This document shows positions 1 through 11,380 of a stretch of DNA of 64,000 nt, in pieces. The notes beneath the pieces are model-generated. The model was not told where the DNA came from, made no database searches, and saw only the letters and a program-made list of their open reading frames with translations. Where the stretch lies: contig OX457071.1 of NCBI GenBank assembly GCA_949752795.1, positions 30,054,800 through 30,118,799 of the forward strand, read 5' to 3'. The position numbers and the translations under genes were made by a program. The stretch comes from Hyperoodon ampullatus (lineage: Eukaryota > Chordata > Mammalia > Artiodactyla > Ziphiidae). Position 1 is the stretch's first letter; every line of letters starts with the position of its first letter.

Positions 1-99
1 GACAAAACAACTCTAGCAAGTGCTTTCAGATTCCTCCATGTAAGCACTATGGCGGTACTGTTCAGCCTCTATTTCCTGCATGTCTTACTCTACTTGGGC

Positions 100-230
100 A
101 GCCAAAATGAAATACCATAGACTGGATGGCTGAAACAACACTTATTTTCTCACAGTTCTGGAAGCTGGAAGTCCAAGATCAGGGTGCTAGCATGGCCAGG
201 CTCTGTAGAGTTTTCTTCTAGCTTACACAC
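100..230. mobile_element. LTR-like ancient repeat fragment, family unassigned
   Basis: The stretch resembles a common mammalian repeat running from an 'ataccatagactgg' segment through 'ttctcacagttctgg' to 'aagtccaagatcag'. It lies at the far side of the MaLR-like internal sequence that follows, so it could be part of the same element's other LTR or a separate insertion. Neither end is clear and no target duplication was found. The family call is recall-based and weak. Confidence 0.3.
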
Positions 231-289
231 CCTGTCTAGAGATAATACAGGCACATGAGGCAATTTGATTTAGATGAAAAGACATGTTT

Positions 290-1318
290 CATTCAGCGTT
301 GAATTTTGAAAGGATGTGAATCAGAAGGAAGGAAGGGGTGATGGGTCCCAAGCAAGTCCAAAACCTAAAAAGGCAAATCTCAGTAGATTTTAAGGCTCAG
401 GAATAATCCTCTTTGATTTGATGCTCTGTTATCCAGGCCCACTGGTGTGGCAGCATCACTCACAAAACTCTGAGGGGTGGCCCTATCCCCTCAGCTCCAC
501 CCTTTGGAACCAAGGAGGAAATAGTCTTGCCCCCTTAGGCGAATGGTGGCAGTGGCAGCCCTGATGATCTCTGAATTGCCTTCAGAGTTATTTTTCCCTT
601 TCCTTGAAAAATAGTGCACATTTGCAGCCAAATAGTTCTATGGTCCAGTTCTGTAGACTCCAAGAAGTTCAACAGCCCTACTTCATTCCGTCCACTTCCT
701 TTGTCTTCTTTAGTTCAAACCAACAATGCATTTGCTGACATAATCCAATCTCTATTCCTGGCTTCTGCTGAGATTACTGACTAAATCAGTGAGTCACATC
801 CATGATCTCTTTATCAAATGGTTGTTTGGCCAAATCTTAATGTTCTCTTCAGAACAAGCATTCTCATTTTTTGTAATATGGATAGGCTGAGAAATTTCCA
901 AATCTTCAGCTTCTGGTTCCTTTCTTGCTTCACATTTTTTTCTTCAATTCCCCTCTCTCCTTTTTCATTTTATTATAAGAAGTCAGGAGGAACAAAGCTT
1001 TCCCTTCAATACTTTGCTTAGACATCTCCTCAGCTAAATATCTGATTTTATAGCTCACAGTTCTGTCTTCCACAAAGCACTAGAACATAGTTAATTCAAG
1101 TTCTTTGTGACACTATTAAAAAGATTGTCTTTACTCCAGTTTCCAATGACATGTTCCTCATTTCTGTCTGAGTTCTCCTCAGAATCACCCTTAACATCCA
1201 TATTTCTAGTCTGTACCTCAAAACTCTTCCAGCCTCTACCCATTATCTAGTTCCAAAATTTCTTCCACATGTTTAGGTATCTGTTACAGAAACACCCCAT
1301 TTCTTTATACCAAAATTT
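290..1318 (-). mobile_element. ERVL-MaLR internal region remnant (MLT1/MST/THE1-like)
   Basis: Read on the minus strand, this is the degraded internal part of a MaLR retrotransposon, starting directly after the LTR at 1319-1839. The segments around 860-1060 (fragments such as 'gaaatttccaaatcttcagc' and 'catctcctcagctaaatatc') and 1140-1250 match what I recall of MaLR internal sequence. The plus-strand 'ttataccaaaattt' next to the LTR fits the complement of the 'ggtacc'-type primer-binding region. No frame of useful length survives; the 67-codon plus-strand frame at 818-1021 runs antisense and is meaningless. The exact subfamily is not resolved. Confidence 0.45.
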
Positions 1319-1839
1319 GTATTAAGGTTCTCCAGACAAACAGAACCAACAGAAGAGAAACAGAGAGAGAGAGAGAGAGCAAGAGATCTAGAGAGGTATT
1401 ATAAGGAATGGCTCACATGTTTATGGAGGCTGAGAAATCCCAAGGTCTGCAGTTCACAAGATGGAGAGCTTGAAAGGCCAATGGTATAGCTCCAGTCCAA
1501 GTCAAAAGGTCTATAGACCAGGAGAACCAATGGTGTAAATTTTAGTCCAAAAAACAACAGGCTCAAAACCCAAGAAAAACGGATGTCTCAGCTTGAGTCC
1601 AAAGGTAGGAAAAGACTGGTATCCTAAGCTGAGCAGTCAGGCAGAAGGAATTTTCTACCAGTCAACCATTTTCTTCTCTGTTGGTCTTTAATTGATTAGA
1701 TAAGGACCCTCCAAATTGGGTGTTTCAAATATTTATCTCATCCAAAAACACCCTGGCAAACATAGCCAGAATAACGTTTGGCCAAATACCTGCATACCAC
1801 ATGGCCAGGTCAAATTGACACACAAGGTTAACCATCATA
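1319..1839 (-). mobile_element. MLT1-like MaLR LTR, antisense
   Basis: On the plus strand the block begins 'tgtattaaggttctccagac' and ends near 'aaggttaaccatcata'. Its reverse complement therefore starts with a 'tgatggttaa' motif and ends '...taataca', the TG...CA form of an MLT1-type LTR. A short GA run sits at about 1360-1379. Internal landmarks are 'ggaatggctcacatg', 'atctcatccaaaaacaccct' and 'caaattgacacaca'. It is the 5' LTR of the minus-strand element whose internal part lies at 290-1318. Base divergence is high, consistent with an old insertion. Confidence 0.55.
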
Positions 1840-2214
1840 CTACCTATGTTTTGCATAAACCCAGCCTGTAATTTCCCATGACCCCAAAGCTTGGTGGCTT
1901 AGAAGCTTCATCTTGTAGCCTTAACATGATTCTAGGCTCAAGTGTCAAATGCTCCACAAGCCTGGCATTTGAAAGCTGATACTTTTAATCATCATTTCCT
2001 CATATGAAATTGTTCTCTCACCACAAGGATTTTACATATGTTGGTCTTTCTCTCTGAAAATACTTATCTCCTGCACTTTATTATATTTTAATCATGTATA
2101 GTAAATAGCAAGTGCAGATAACCAATCAAAGGCGAAAAAAGAGACCACCACATCATGGAGTATCTGGTGTGTTATGTTGGGGATTTTGGAATTCTAAAGG
2201 ACACAGGGATATAA
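1840..2214. other. Unassigned sequence
   Basis: AT-rich, no open frame of note and no repeat family recognised by eye. Confidence 0.5.
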
Positions 2215-2680
2215 CTGAAAGACTTTAAGAATAGGAGTGGCATCATCAGATTGACATTTTATAGTTCAATTGAGTAATAATGTGAAGAATGGATTGGAGA
2301 GGAGTAAATGATGTGGAGGGACCGTAAGGAAGCCCAGAAGCCCAGATTGCCTGGGTAGGAGGGTACGTTAGTTTTACTGATGTGACAGAAGTAGCAAGGG
2401 AGAGAAACAGACAGATTGCAGAGATATTTAGGAGTTGGACTTAAGGGAACTTGTTGAGTCTTCAGGAGAGAAAATGGGCTGTGTATATATAACTTTGGAT
2501 AGAGAAGGAGGCATCAGCTAAGGAGATAATTAAGGAGCAGACAGTATGGTAAGAGGAAGACTAAAGGAGTATAGTGTTCTGGGATGCAAAAGATGTGAGG
2601 GTTTCAAGAAGGAAGGAAGACTCAAATGGGGGAAAAACTGCTAGAAGTCAAGCAAGTAAGGAGAAGAGTGACTAGTCATT
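2215..2680 (-). mobile_element. L2 LINE fragment, antisense
   Basis: A purine-rich stretch matching the complement of the L2 3' half. Landmarks in order are 'ggagtggcatcatcagattg', 'gtgaagaatggattggagag' and 'gagatatttaggagttgg'; the last part (about 2560-2660) fits more loosely. L2 is a non-LTR retrotransposon that died before the placental radiation, so only scattered blocks match. There is no coding potential. Confidence 0.55.
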
Positions 2681-3774
2681 CGTCACATTAACAAGTGAAT
2701 TTTTGATTGTGCCATGGGAGCAAAGTCATACTGAAGTAAATTGAGGATGGAAAGGGAGATGAAAAAAAAGTAACAAATGTAGAAAAAAAATTTTAAGTTT
2801 GACTGTTGTTTGTTGGAGAGAGTGCAGGAACTGGAAAAAAAAGTGGAGATATGAATATTATTATGTTTTGAATTGAAACTTACACATACAATGGAGTTTG
2901 CTATTTTCCCACCACTTTCGCCCAAATTATGTACGGTGATAATAATTTAGAGAAGACAACACGAATTGCCAGTAACAAATCTTCGAAGTTTCTTTACTTA
3001 AATGACACCATTCATGGGCATATTACAGAGGATTTTAAGATGAAAGAGAAACATTAAGCTGATTTTTTAAATTGGAAAAGTAGAAAGATTAACACCCAAT
3101 ATGATGTAAATGTAACTTTTTAAAAACTAAATGCACTGAGTATAGTCATGCTGTAAATCTTTTGGGCTATGGTCATGCTGTAAATCTTTTGGGCTATGGG
3201 TATTTGGGCGAGCAGACTTTGGATTTCCCTCACCTCATAAACAGATAAGTAGCTCAAATCCTGTGTCTGGTCATCTTCAGGGTGTGGAACTGGTGCAAGT
3301 TTTAAATTCTCAGTGACCTAGTGCTTTCATCCAGAACCCTTTAGTGTCTGGCAGCGATTCTTATTGGATGTTTTACTGCCTACTGGCAAGTTGTGCTTTT
3401 ATCAGGCTTGAATGCCAAGGACATTAATATGTTAATAAAATTGGAGAAATATGTTGCTAGAACCACAATATTGAGAAATTTACTTTGAATTGAGGAAAAT
3501 AAATTTTAAAATGCTACTCTCAAGTTGTTATGAAAATGATACAGCTCTTGATGTGATTTTTACAACAGCATAAGAGGGTGACTAGCTAAAGCTATCACAG
3601 AGCGCTCCTTGAAAATAACTGAATTCAGTACGTGGTCAATGCACACCGATAAAACCTCAGGGATATATGTCAAAAGTGAGGCTCAGAAAAATCTCATCTT
3701 TCAGTTGGCCATCGTGGAGAGCCATTTATCCCTGGTTGTGGGCAGAAGAAGGGGAGAAATAGGGTAATTTTTTA
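2681..3774. other. Unassigned stretch with one short tandem duplication
   Basis: No gene or recognisable repeat family. The 80-codon minus frame at 2683-2925 is low-complexity and not supported. The only structure is the tandem duplication at 3141-3194. Confidence 0.5.
3141..3194. repeat. 27 bp tandem duplication (2 copies)
   Basis: Two adjacent 27 bp units begin 'tatagtcatgctgtaaatct' (3141) and 'tatggtcatgctgtaaatct' (3168) and both end 'tttgggc'. They differ at one base, so this is a recent local duplication, probably from replication slippage. Confidence 0.9.
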
Positions 3775-4740
3775 AAATAACGTGTTTGTTAGCATAACTT
3801 ACATTGAGAAAAGTGCACAGATGATAAGCTCATTAAATATTACAAAGTGAATACACCCATGTAGCCGGCTCCCAATTCAATAAATAGGTCAGCACCTGTG
3901 CAATGGAAGCCACCCTAGGTCCCTGTCCTCCACAGGGTCCACTCCACTCCCATGTGGTATCTCTTATCCTGACTTCTGATCTCCTAGACTAGTTTTGCCT
4001 AGTTTTCACGACATAATTGGAATTATACAGGGCATATTCATTTCTGCTTGACTTTTTTGCTCAACATTATATTGTCAAGTATAGATGTAGTTCAGTCTCA
4101 TTGGTGCACAATATTCAATAGAATGAATTTACCACAGTCTATTTATTCTTTCTACTGTGGTACATTTGGTTTGTTTTCAGAGTTTGGCTGTTAAGAGTAA
4201 TGCTGCTGTGAATTTCCACACACATCCCTCATCCTACCACCCTCTGATCCCCACATTTTTATTTGTTATATGCCTGGGAGAGAAATTATTGGATCATAGT
4301 AGGGTCGTATGTTCAGCATTAGTAGATGATGTCAACCCTTTTCTGAAGTGACTATACCATAATGCAGTCTTCCTAACTTTCACAATTCTGTGTGTGTAGT
4401 GGTACGTCACTGTGGTTTTCTTTTGCATCTTCCCGATGACAAATAAGGTTATGTAGCTTTAAAATGTTTACTGGCTATTTGGATATCCTCATTTGTAAAG
4501 TGCTTATTCACTCGTGTCCATATTCCTCTTGTTTTTGTTTCTTTTTGTTATGCATTTGTGGGATTTCTTTATATATTTTGGGTTTGAGCCCTTTGTTGAT
4601 TATACGTGTAGGAGATATCATCTCCCACTCTTTGGCTTGTTTATTCATGCTATTAACGTGTCTGCCAACAAATAAGCTTCTTTAATTATGAAGTCCAGTA
4701 TCTTTTTTTCCCCTTTATTCTGGTTAGTGTGATTTGTGAA
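3775..4740 (-). mobile_element. Old L1 (L1ME/HAL1-like) 3' portion, antisense
   Basis: On the minus strand this reads as the end of an old L1 ORF2 and its 3'UTR. The 3'UTR-like part (about 3780-4010) has 'gaatacacccatgtagcc'. The ORF2-end part (4020-4680) has the complement of the segment usually seen as 'ggacatttgggttgtttcc' followed by 'gctgctgtgaatttcc'. Plus-strand frames at 4157-4351 and 4464-4685 are antisense shadows. Divergence is high and subfamily uncertain. Confidence 0.6.
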
Positions 4741-5409
4741 CTGATTCTATTTCCTGAGAAGTTCTACTCCCACTTAGCAGCTAGAAATCTTCAAGATAAT
4801 ACTGCCCCCGTGCTAACTGAATAATTAACAAAATCATATACTTTCTTCAACCCATCAGAGATCTAAGGTTGCACAACAGTCAGATGAACTTAATTTCAGA
4901 GTGACAAGCCTCTTTTGAGTAAAACCAGGAAGCTCAAATTTTTTTCAGGTCTGACACAGCCCAAGAGAAAGAGGCAGAAGCAAATGCGAAGAAATCATCT
5001 GAAATTTTGACAAATTCTTAGGCGTCAAGCATGAGCTGGTATATCATTATAGAGTATCCGGGAGCCCAGATAGAAAGGGAATTTGTACTCACTCTTGCGC
5101 TCTTTTCCATGGGTCTCCGCTAGTGCCTTACAGGAAGGAGGTGATCAGTTGCTGCTAGAGGACAAGTGTGAAACATCACCCACGTCCCCAGGCAATTTAC
5201 TCATAGAAGCCACCAGGGGAGAGGCAGCAGTCCCTCTGGCACCCAAGGCCACCAAGGTAAAGGAGAGAAGGGGAACCATCCTGCCTCTGGTAGACAGATA
5301 GGAAGAGCCTAGCAGGATCAACAGTGGTCTCCCCCTGGGGGAGGGATAAAAGTAGAGAGAGACCTCTTCCATGACACAGGGGGGCAGGGACTACTGCAGG
5401 CCCCCACTA
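4741..5409. other. Unassigned sequence
   Basis: Contains overlapping 72- and 75-codon frames on opposite strands (5083-5301 plus, 5145-5372 minus) in a locally GC-richer segment. No start context, splice structure or family similarity supports a gene. Confidence 0.45.
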
Positions 5410-6993
5410 AACACAGAATATAAGAGAAACATACAAAAAATCAACTGTATTTCTATATACTAGCAATAAGAATGTAGATGCTGAAATGTTAAAAAATTAA
5501 ATTCAAAATCTAATACCATTTACAAATTTTAAAAAATGAAATAGGTGTAAATCTAATAAACAAACGTGTGCAGTATTTATAAGCTGAAAACTACAAAATG
5601 CTGATGAAAGAAATCAAAGGTTTAACTCAAACCTTTAACTCAACAGGTTAAAGATATATATGTAAAACACAATGTCTACCAAAATTCCAGCAAGAGTGTT
5701 TATAAAGACAAGATTATGCTAAAATTTGTATAAGATGGGAAAGGAAGTAGAATAGCTGAAACATTTTGAAAAACAAGATTAAAATGGGAGGACTTCTCCT
5801 GCCCATCAGCTGTATAATCAGCTATTATATATGTACAATAATCAAGACAGTGCAGTTTTCCTAAAGGTATAGATACTCAGATAAATGGAATAGAATTGAG
5901 AACCCAGAAATAGAGCCACACAAATATGCCCAACTGATTTTTGACAGAGATGCAAAAGCTATTAAATTGAGGAAAGATAATGTTTTCAATAAATAGTGCT
6001 TTAGCAATTTGAAAGTCAAATAGGCAAAAAATAAATATAAACCAAACAAACCAAAAAAAGCCCTCAACGTAAAACTTACACACTTAAATATAAAACATAA
6101 AACTATAAAATGAAAAAATACGAGAAAATCTAAGGGACGCAGAACTCGACCAAGAGTTATTAGACTTGACACCAAAAGCACTATCCATAAAGAAAAAAAA
6201 CTGGCGAATTAGACTTCATGAAAACTAAAAATGTTTCCTCTGTGAATGATCCTGTTAAGAGGATGAAAAACAAGCTACAGATTGGGAGAAAATATTTGCA
6301 AACCATTTACTCAACAAAGGACTAATTCATAGAATATATTAAAACTTCAATAGTAAAAACAAACAATCCAATTAGAAAATGGGTAAAGGACATGAAGAAA
6401 CATTTCACCAAAGAGGATATACAGATGGCAAATAAGCACATGAAAAGGTGTTCAACAACATTAACCATTAGGGGAAAGTGGATTAAAGCCACAATGTGAT
6501 ATTACTATTTTTATTAATAATAATAATGTGATATTACTATTTTTATTACTATTATATTATTAGAATGGCTAAAATAATAAATAGTGATATCACGAAATGT
6601 TGGTGAGGATGCAGAGAAGCAGGATTACTCCAGCATTGCTGGTGGGAATGTAGAATGGTACTGCCAATCAAACAAAAACTTTTTTTAATTAGACATGCAA
6701 CTATCATACAACCCAGCAATTGCACTTGTGGGCATTTATCCCAGGAAAATGAAAACTTACATTTACACAAAAGCCTGTGCACAAATGTTTATGGCAGATT
6801 TATTCATAATAGCTCCAAACTAGAAGCAATACAGATGTCCTTCAGTGAGTGAATGGCTAAATAAACTGTGATACATCCATCCTGTGGAGTACTACTCAGC
6901 AGTAAAAAAAAAAAAAAAAAAAAGAAGAATCTATGGATTCATGCAACAACCTGACAAATTTTTAGGAAATTTTGCTGCGTGTAAAAAATTCCT
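5410..6993 (+). pseudogene. Old L1M ORF2 3' portion, decayed
   Basis: Plus-strand remnant of the C-terminal half of L1 ORF2, the reverse-transcriptase and endonuclease protein of LINE-1. It runs from a segment like the end of the RT domain (about 5430-5620) to the C-terminal region near 6650-6900, where one frame still reads 'FIHNSSKLEAIQMSFSE'. Many stops and frame changes break it. An A-run of about 20 lies at 6903-6922. Similarity stops at 6993, where a CHR-1-like SINE has inserted, and resumes after 7340 as 3'UTR. ORFs at 5861-6181 and 5877-6083 are antisense shadows. Confidence 0.7.
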
Positions 6994-7331
6994 GCGGCTT
7001 CTCTGGTGACGCAGTGGTTAAGAGTCCACCCTCCAATGCAGGGGACACGGGTTTGAGCCCTGGTCTGGGAAGATCCCACATGCTGTGGAGCAACTAAGCC
7101 CATGCGCCACAACTACTGAACCTACGCTCTAGAGCCCGTGAGCCACAACTACTGAGCCCCTGTGCCACAACTACTGAAGCCTGCATGCCTAGAGCCCATG
7201 CTCCACAACAAGAGAAGCCACCCAATGAGAAACCCGCGCACCACAACAAAGAGCAGCCCCTGCTCGCTGCAACTAGAGAAAGCCCACGCACAGCAACAAA
7301 GACCCAACGCAGCATAAATAAATAAATAAAT
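6994..7331 (+). mobile_element. CHR-1-like tRNA-derived SINE, long form
   Basis: Begins 'gcggcttctctggtgacgca', a variant of the CHR start 'gggcttccctggtggcgca'. It carries a tRNA-like head with A-box ('gcagtggtta') and B-box ('gggtttgagccc') regions for Pol III, then the long body of repeated 'ccacaactactga' motifs, and ends in a (TAAA)n tail at about 7314-7331. It splits the old L1M into 5410-6993 and 7332-7735. Flanks 'aaaaaattcc' and 'aaaaaagccattcc' may be an eroded target duplication. The 73-codon minus frame inside it is not a gene. Confidence 0.85.
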
Positions 7332-7735
7332 TTGTATTAAAAAAGCCATTCCCAAAATACTGCATGCTATATGTTTCTGTTTATATATAACATTCTTGAA
7401 ATGACCACACTCCCAAAATGGAGAACAGTTTAGTGGTTAGTTTAGTGGTTACCAGGGCTTAAGAAGAAGTTGGGGATAGGAAGGAAGCAGATGTGGCTAT
7501 AAAAGGGCAACATGTGGGATCCTTGTGATAAAAGTGTTCTGTATTTTCACTGTATTAGTGTCAGTATCCTGGTTGTGATACTATAAGGTGTTACCGTTGA
7601 ATAAAACTGGGTTGAGTGCACACGATCGCTCTGTATTATTTTTTACAACTGCATGTGAATCCACAAATTTCTCTGTGTTATTTCTTACAACTGCATATGA
7701 ATCTACAATTATCTCAAAATAAAAAGTTTAATTAA
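7332..7735 (+). mobile_element. Old L1M 3'UTR, continuation after SINE
   Basis: Continues the L1M interrupted at 6993. Landmarks are 'tggagaacagtttagtggtt', 'gttaccagggc' and the terminal 'tctcaaaataaaaagttt', a typical L1M 3' end with a weak poly(A). A segment ending in 'acaactgcatgtgaatc' is repeated as 'acaactgcatatgaatc' around 7640-7710, a local duplication of about 55 bp within the UTR. Confidence 0.65.
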
Positions 7736-8074
7736 GGAAAGGTGTATGGGGAGCGAGCAAGACAAACAGCATTTGAAAAACATAGCGATTTTCGTGGTGG
7801 TTTCTATTTTGAGCTGGCCATTTTAAGTGGTATGGTGCCACGTTCTGTGCACTGCATTTTAAGAGGAATTCAAAAGAAATTCAAAACCAAGATATAGGAT
7901 GAGAAAGGCACTGGAAACCATGGCATATATGAAATAATGGAAGAACTAGACAGTGTTGCCCCACAAGAGAGGAGTTTGTGGACACAGGACTATACTTTTT
8001 AATTGTTGGAAGAATTACTTTAAAGAAGGATTAGATTTCTCTGTAAAACCCCAAAGAATGAAAATAGGACCAAC

Positions 8075-8425
8075 CGGTGGAAGGTACAAGAAGAGAAATT
8101 TCAGTTTGGTTACCACGGACTGGGGGTGTGGTGAGGGAAATGGAGAGATGTTGACCAAAGAGTATAAACTTCCAGTTTTAAGATTAGTAAGTTCTGGGGA
8201 TCTAATATACAGCATGGTGATTATAGTTAATGATACTGTATTATATACTTGAAAGTTGCTAAGAGTAGATCTTCAGGGTTCTCACCCCTAAAAAGAAATA
8301 GCAGTTATGTGATATGATGAAGGTGTCAGCTAATGTTAGGGTGGTAATCATCTGGCAATATATAGAGATATCAAATCAACACCTTAATCTTACACAATGT
8401 TATATGTCAGTGGTATCTCAGTAAA
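8075..8425 (+). mobile_element. Old L1M 3'UTR fragment, sense
   Basis: Matches the generic L1M 3' end: 'ctgtattatatacttgaaag', 'ttgctaagagtagatctt', then 'acaatgttatatgtcagt' near the end. The 5' boundary is uncertain (somewhere in 8040-8110). The 99-codon frame at 7953-8252 overlaps this repeat and is not supported as a gene. Confidence 0.55.
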
Positions 8426-9286
8426 GATGCTGGTGGGGGGCGTGGATTGTGGCCCTTATCTGGAGTGAGAGGGCATCTTCCCAACAAAAATGTGGCCCAT
8501 TTTGCAACATTAGTTGCATGACTATGAATAGGTAAACATGGCCAGAGTATGGGTGTGGGCAGTTTGGGTTTGGGCAGGACTTCTACTTCTCAAATACACT
8601 GACTTTACCTGGGGTAGTGTTATCACCACCAGTCTTCAGGATATTCATTAGTGGGCCCGTCAGCTTGGCAGAGTATTCAGTGGTTGAGTGTGAGGCAGTG
8701 TCACTTAGAGTCCAAAGGGACAGGGGAACTTCGATGCAGCTTGAGCGGACAGATTACAAGTGCAGCCGTGTTCCTGAAGAACGTGGATCTGCACCAGATA
8801 CCTGATAGAGAGCTGTGACAAGAGATTCTCCCCTGCTCTGTCACCTAATTCAGGAAGGGCAAAGTTAGCACTGTCCTATTTCATAGGTAGGGACCCCCTT
8901 CCAAAATAGGTATTTACACATGGTAGAAGAATCACGGCGAATTGCGAAGAATGATTCCCTTAACTTCTAATCTACCAGTGGCACAAGTGGTCAAGGTTCT
9001 CTGCGTGGACTGGGAGAAGGCCCTCATCCCCAGCTTTGTGCCATTTTCTGTAACCAGTTCCTTGAAGCAGCCCTGCTTTTGCCCACAAGCACACAAAGTC
9101 CCTTAGAAAAATATCATTAACTTCCGTCTTACCTCTCTGTCTACCTGGCAGACTCCATTCCACCTCTCCATCCTTCCTCTTTCCTTTTTGACCTTCCCTT
9201 CCATCCATTTTTCTTTTCCCCCAGAAGTTCTTATGAAATGATTGAAGACAAACAGATATTGGTGTATAGAGGGAGATATTAAAAAT
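8426..9286. other. Unassigned sequence
   Basis: Moderate GC and no repeat family recognised. The 172-codon minus-strand frame at 8972-9490 begins inside the CHR-2-like SINE at 9298 and runs out of it, so most of its start-proximal part is SINE sequence and it has no independent support. Confidence 0.5.
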
Positions 9287-9297
9287 ATCTAACAGCG

Positions 9298-9506
9298 GGC
9301 TTCCCTGGTGGCGCAGTGCTTGGGGGTCTGCCTGCCGATGCAGGGGACATGGGTTCGTGCCCCGGTCTGGGAAGATCCCACATGCCACGGAGTGGCTGGG
9401 CCCGTGAGCCGTGGCCGCTGAGCCTGCGCATCCGGAGCCTGTGCTCCGCAACAGGAGAGGCCACATCAGTGAGAGGTCCGCGTACCACAAAAAAAAAAAA
9501 AAAAAA
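9298..9506 (+). mobile_element. CHR-2-like SINE with exact 11 bp TSD
   Basis: Full-length short-form CHR element from 'ggcttccctggtggcgcagt' to a run of A. The tRNA-related head holds the A box ('tggcgcagtg') and B box ('gggttcgtgccc'), the internal Pol III promoter. The target duplication 'atctaacagcg' is exact at 9287-9297 and 9507-9517. Little divergence from the other CHR-2-like copies here suggests a recent insertion. It creates spurious frames on both strands. Confidence 0.92.
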
Positions 9507-9517
9507 ATCTAACAGCG

Positions 9518-10129
9518 ATGTGATATGGCATCAGACAATTAAAATAGATGCCAACACTGAAGTTCCCCTTCCATGAGGCATTAACCCTTTAGTTGCTGGA
9601 TCACGGAACAGTACTGTAGAGGGGCTAGGTACGAGGGAATGGCACCTGGGGGCTCAGGAAAGAAGCTATAAATCAACCAATATAAATTATTAACAATCTG
9701 CATGGCCATCCTGTTGCAGACATGGACTGTCATCCATAGTCTGAGAGAAAGGGTGTTTAAGGAAGGGAGCAAGGGCATATGGTGAAGGTAGGAAGTCTTA
9801 ACAAAAGCCAGGCAAAAATGTCTGAGATATATATGGATTACCCATGGTGAATCTTTAATCTTGTTTCTAGGCCTTTTCCCAAAATATCTGCAGACTTCCA
9901 GACAAGAATCCTCTCTATCTTTATCTTCCTTCACATCCATTCACCTAATTCATGTGTACTTTTAGAATGCAAACTTATTTGAGTTTTAGCCTGCACAAAA
10001 TATAATTAGGAAGCTTCCTTGCAAATCTGCTGGAGGAAAAAAGCATTAAACAAATTCAATTTCAAGTGAATTAAAATGCATTTCATTTTCTCCTGCATGA
10101 TATGGCCAAAAGGCTGTGATGCAGTAAAC
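9518..10129. other. Unassigned sequence
   Basis: Holds a 119-codon minus-strand frame (9581-9940). Its translation has no recognisable motif, and neither splice context nor a plausible promoter was seen. Treated as chance. Confidence 0.5.
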
Positions 10130-10255
10130 CAGGAGTGAATAGAATTGGGTTCTGTTTTTCTTACTGTCCTGCTCACCCTTTATATGTTACTAAACTTCTC
10201 TAAGTCTTAATTTCCTCCTCTGTAAAGTGAGGGAGTGAGGCTAAAATTCTAAATT
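10130..10255 (+). mobile_element. MIR SINE fragment
   Basis: Core MIR-like text 'actaaacttctctaagtctt' followed by 'aatttcctcctctgtaaag' matches the MIR consensus segment for 'cacttaacctctctgtgcctcagtttcc'. Ends are blurred. MIR is an ancient tRNA-derived SINE mobilised by L2. Confidence 0.5.
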
Positions 10256-11127
10256 AACAATAAGTGTTTGGAAATCACCAGAAGGGACAAAAGTTAGAAG
10301 GTAAACAATATATTGAACTGTAGGTAAAATTACAGTGAGGGAAAACATCGTCGAATGTAAGTTATTTCTTAGTTTTGTAACTTCTGAGACATTTTATCAT
10401 AGCTTATATTTACATTTATTATATGTAATATGTGTCATGGCTAAAGTCTGTCAGTATTCATTGGGATCACAGGTTGAAACTCAATTAACTCTTACAACTA
10501 AATGGTTTATTTTATAAACGTTTTGTATTCTCATTAGAAACAATTAATATTCAAAGGTAAGTTTAAAAGTCAATAAGCCTTAGGATAAATAAAAGTCAAA
10601 AAACAATCTATCATTTTACAACTTGCAAATAGAATTTCGCAGCTTGAAAAATCAGTTAAAAGTCTTTGTTAACGTTGGTTACTGGTTAGTACCAGGCTTA
10701 TGTTTTTCTTCTTTATTCTCTTTGAACTTTTTCTGCAAGGAGTATGCATTAATTTTACAGTCAGAATAATAAAATTTTTATTGAAAATAATTGAAAGGCC
10801 AGTAAGTATAAGGCAGAAGGGTAAGAATAATCTAGCAATTTGATGATCTTTGGTTGATATTAGCCAGTTGGTAGGCCCTAGGTCTTTGGTGGATGGTAAT
10901 ACATTGAATTTACATAACATCACATATGAGGAAGAAAAGGGATCTGATCTTTATGTTTTTAGCATAACTACTTTTATATAACTGAGGGAAAATGAGCCAT
11001 ACATTTTAAAGATGAATCCATGGAGAAGATAATATTAAATTTTAAAAAGGAGATTTCTATAACTAATTAAATATTCCATTTGCATTAAAATACTCATAAT
11101 TGAAGGGTTTTGGAGGTGGGAGTTGTT
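10256..11127. other. Unassigned AT-rich sequence
   Basis: No family or gene recognised. Frames at 10335-10517 (plus) and 10669-10923 (minus) are short and without motifs. Confidence 0.5.
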
Positions 11128-11142
11128 TGTTTGGGTTTTTTA

Positions 11143-11365
11143 TTTTATTTATTTATTTATTTATTTATTTTTTGCGGTACGTGGGCCTGTCACTGTTGTG
11201 GCCTCTCTGGTTGCGGAGCACAGGCTCCGGACGCTCAGGCTCAGCGGCCATGGCTCATGGGCCCAGCCACTCCACAGCATGTGGGATCTTCCCAGACCGG
11301 GGCACGAACCCGCGTCCCCTGCATCAGCAGGCAGACTCTCAACCACTGCGCCACCAGGGAAGCCC
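11143..11365 (-). mobile_element. CHR-2-like SINE, antisense, exact 15 bp TSD
   Basis: Reverse-oriented short CHR element. The complementary tail is at 11143-11173 and is unusual in being a (TTTA)n-type run rather than plain T. The head ends 'gccaccagggaagccc'. The target duplication 'tgtttgggtttttta' is exact at 11128-11142 and 11366-11380. Frames of 91-102 codons here are all SINE-derived. Confidence 0.93.
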
Positions 11366-11380
11366 TGTTTGGGTTTTTTA

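Noticed and set aside
7094..7315. Repeated 'ccacaactactga' units resembling a short repeat array such as CRISPR
   Set aside because: Irregular spacing, no unique spacers and identical arrangement in each CHR-1-like SINE.
8972..9490. 172-codon minus-strand frame
   Set aside because: Its first third is translated CHR-2-like SINE (with tail); the rest has no motif and no splice or promoter support.
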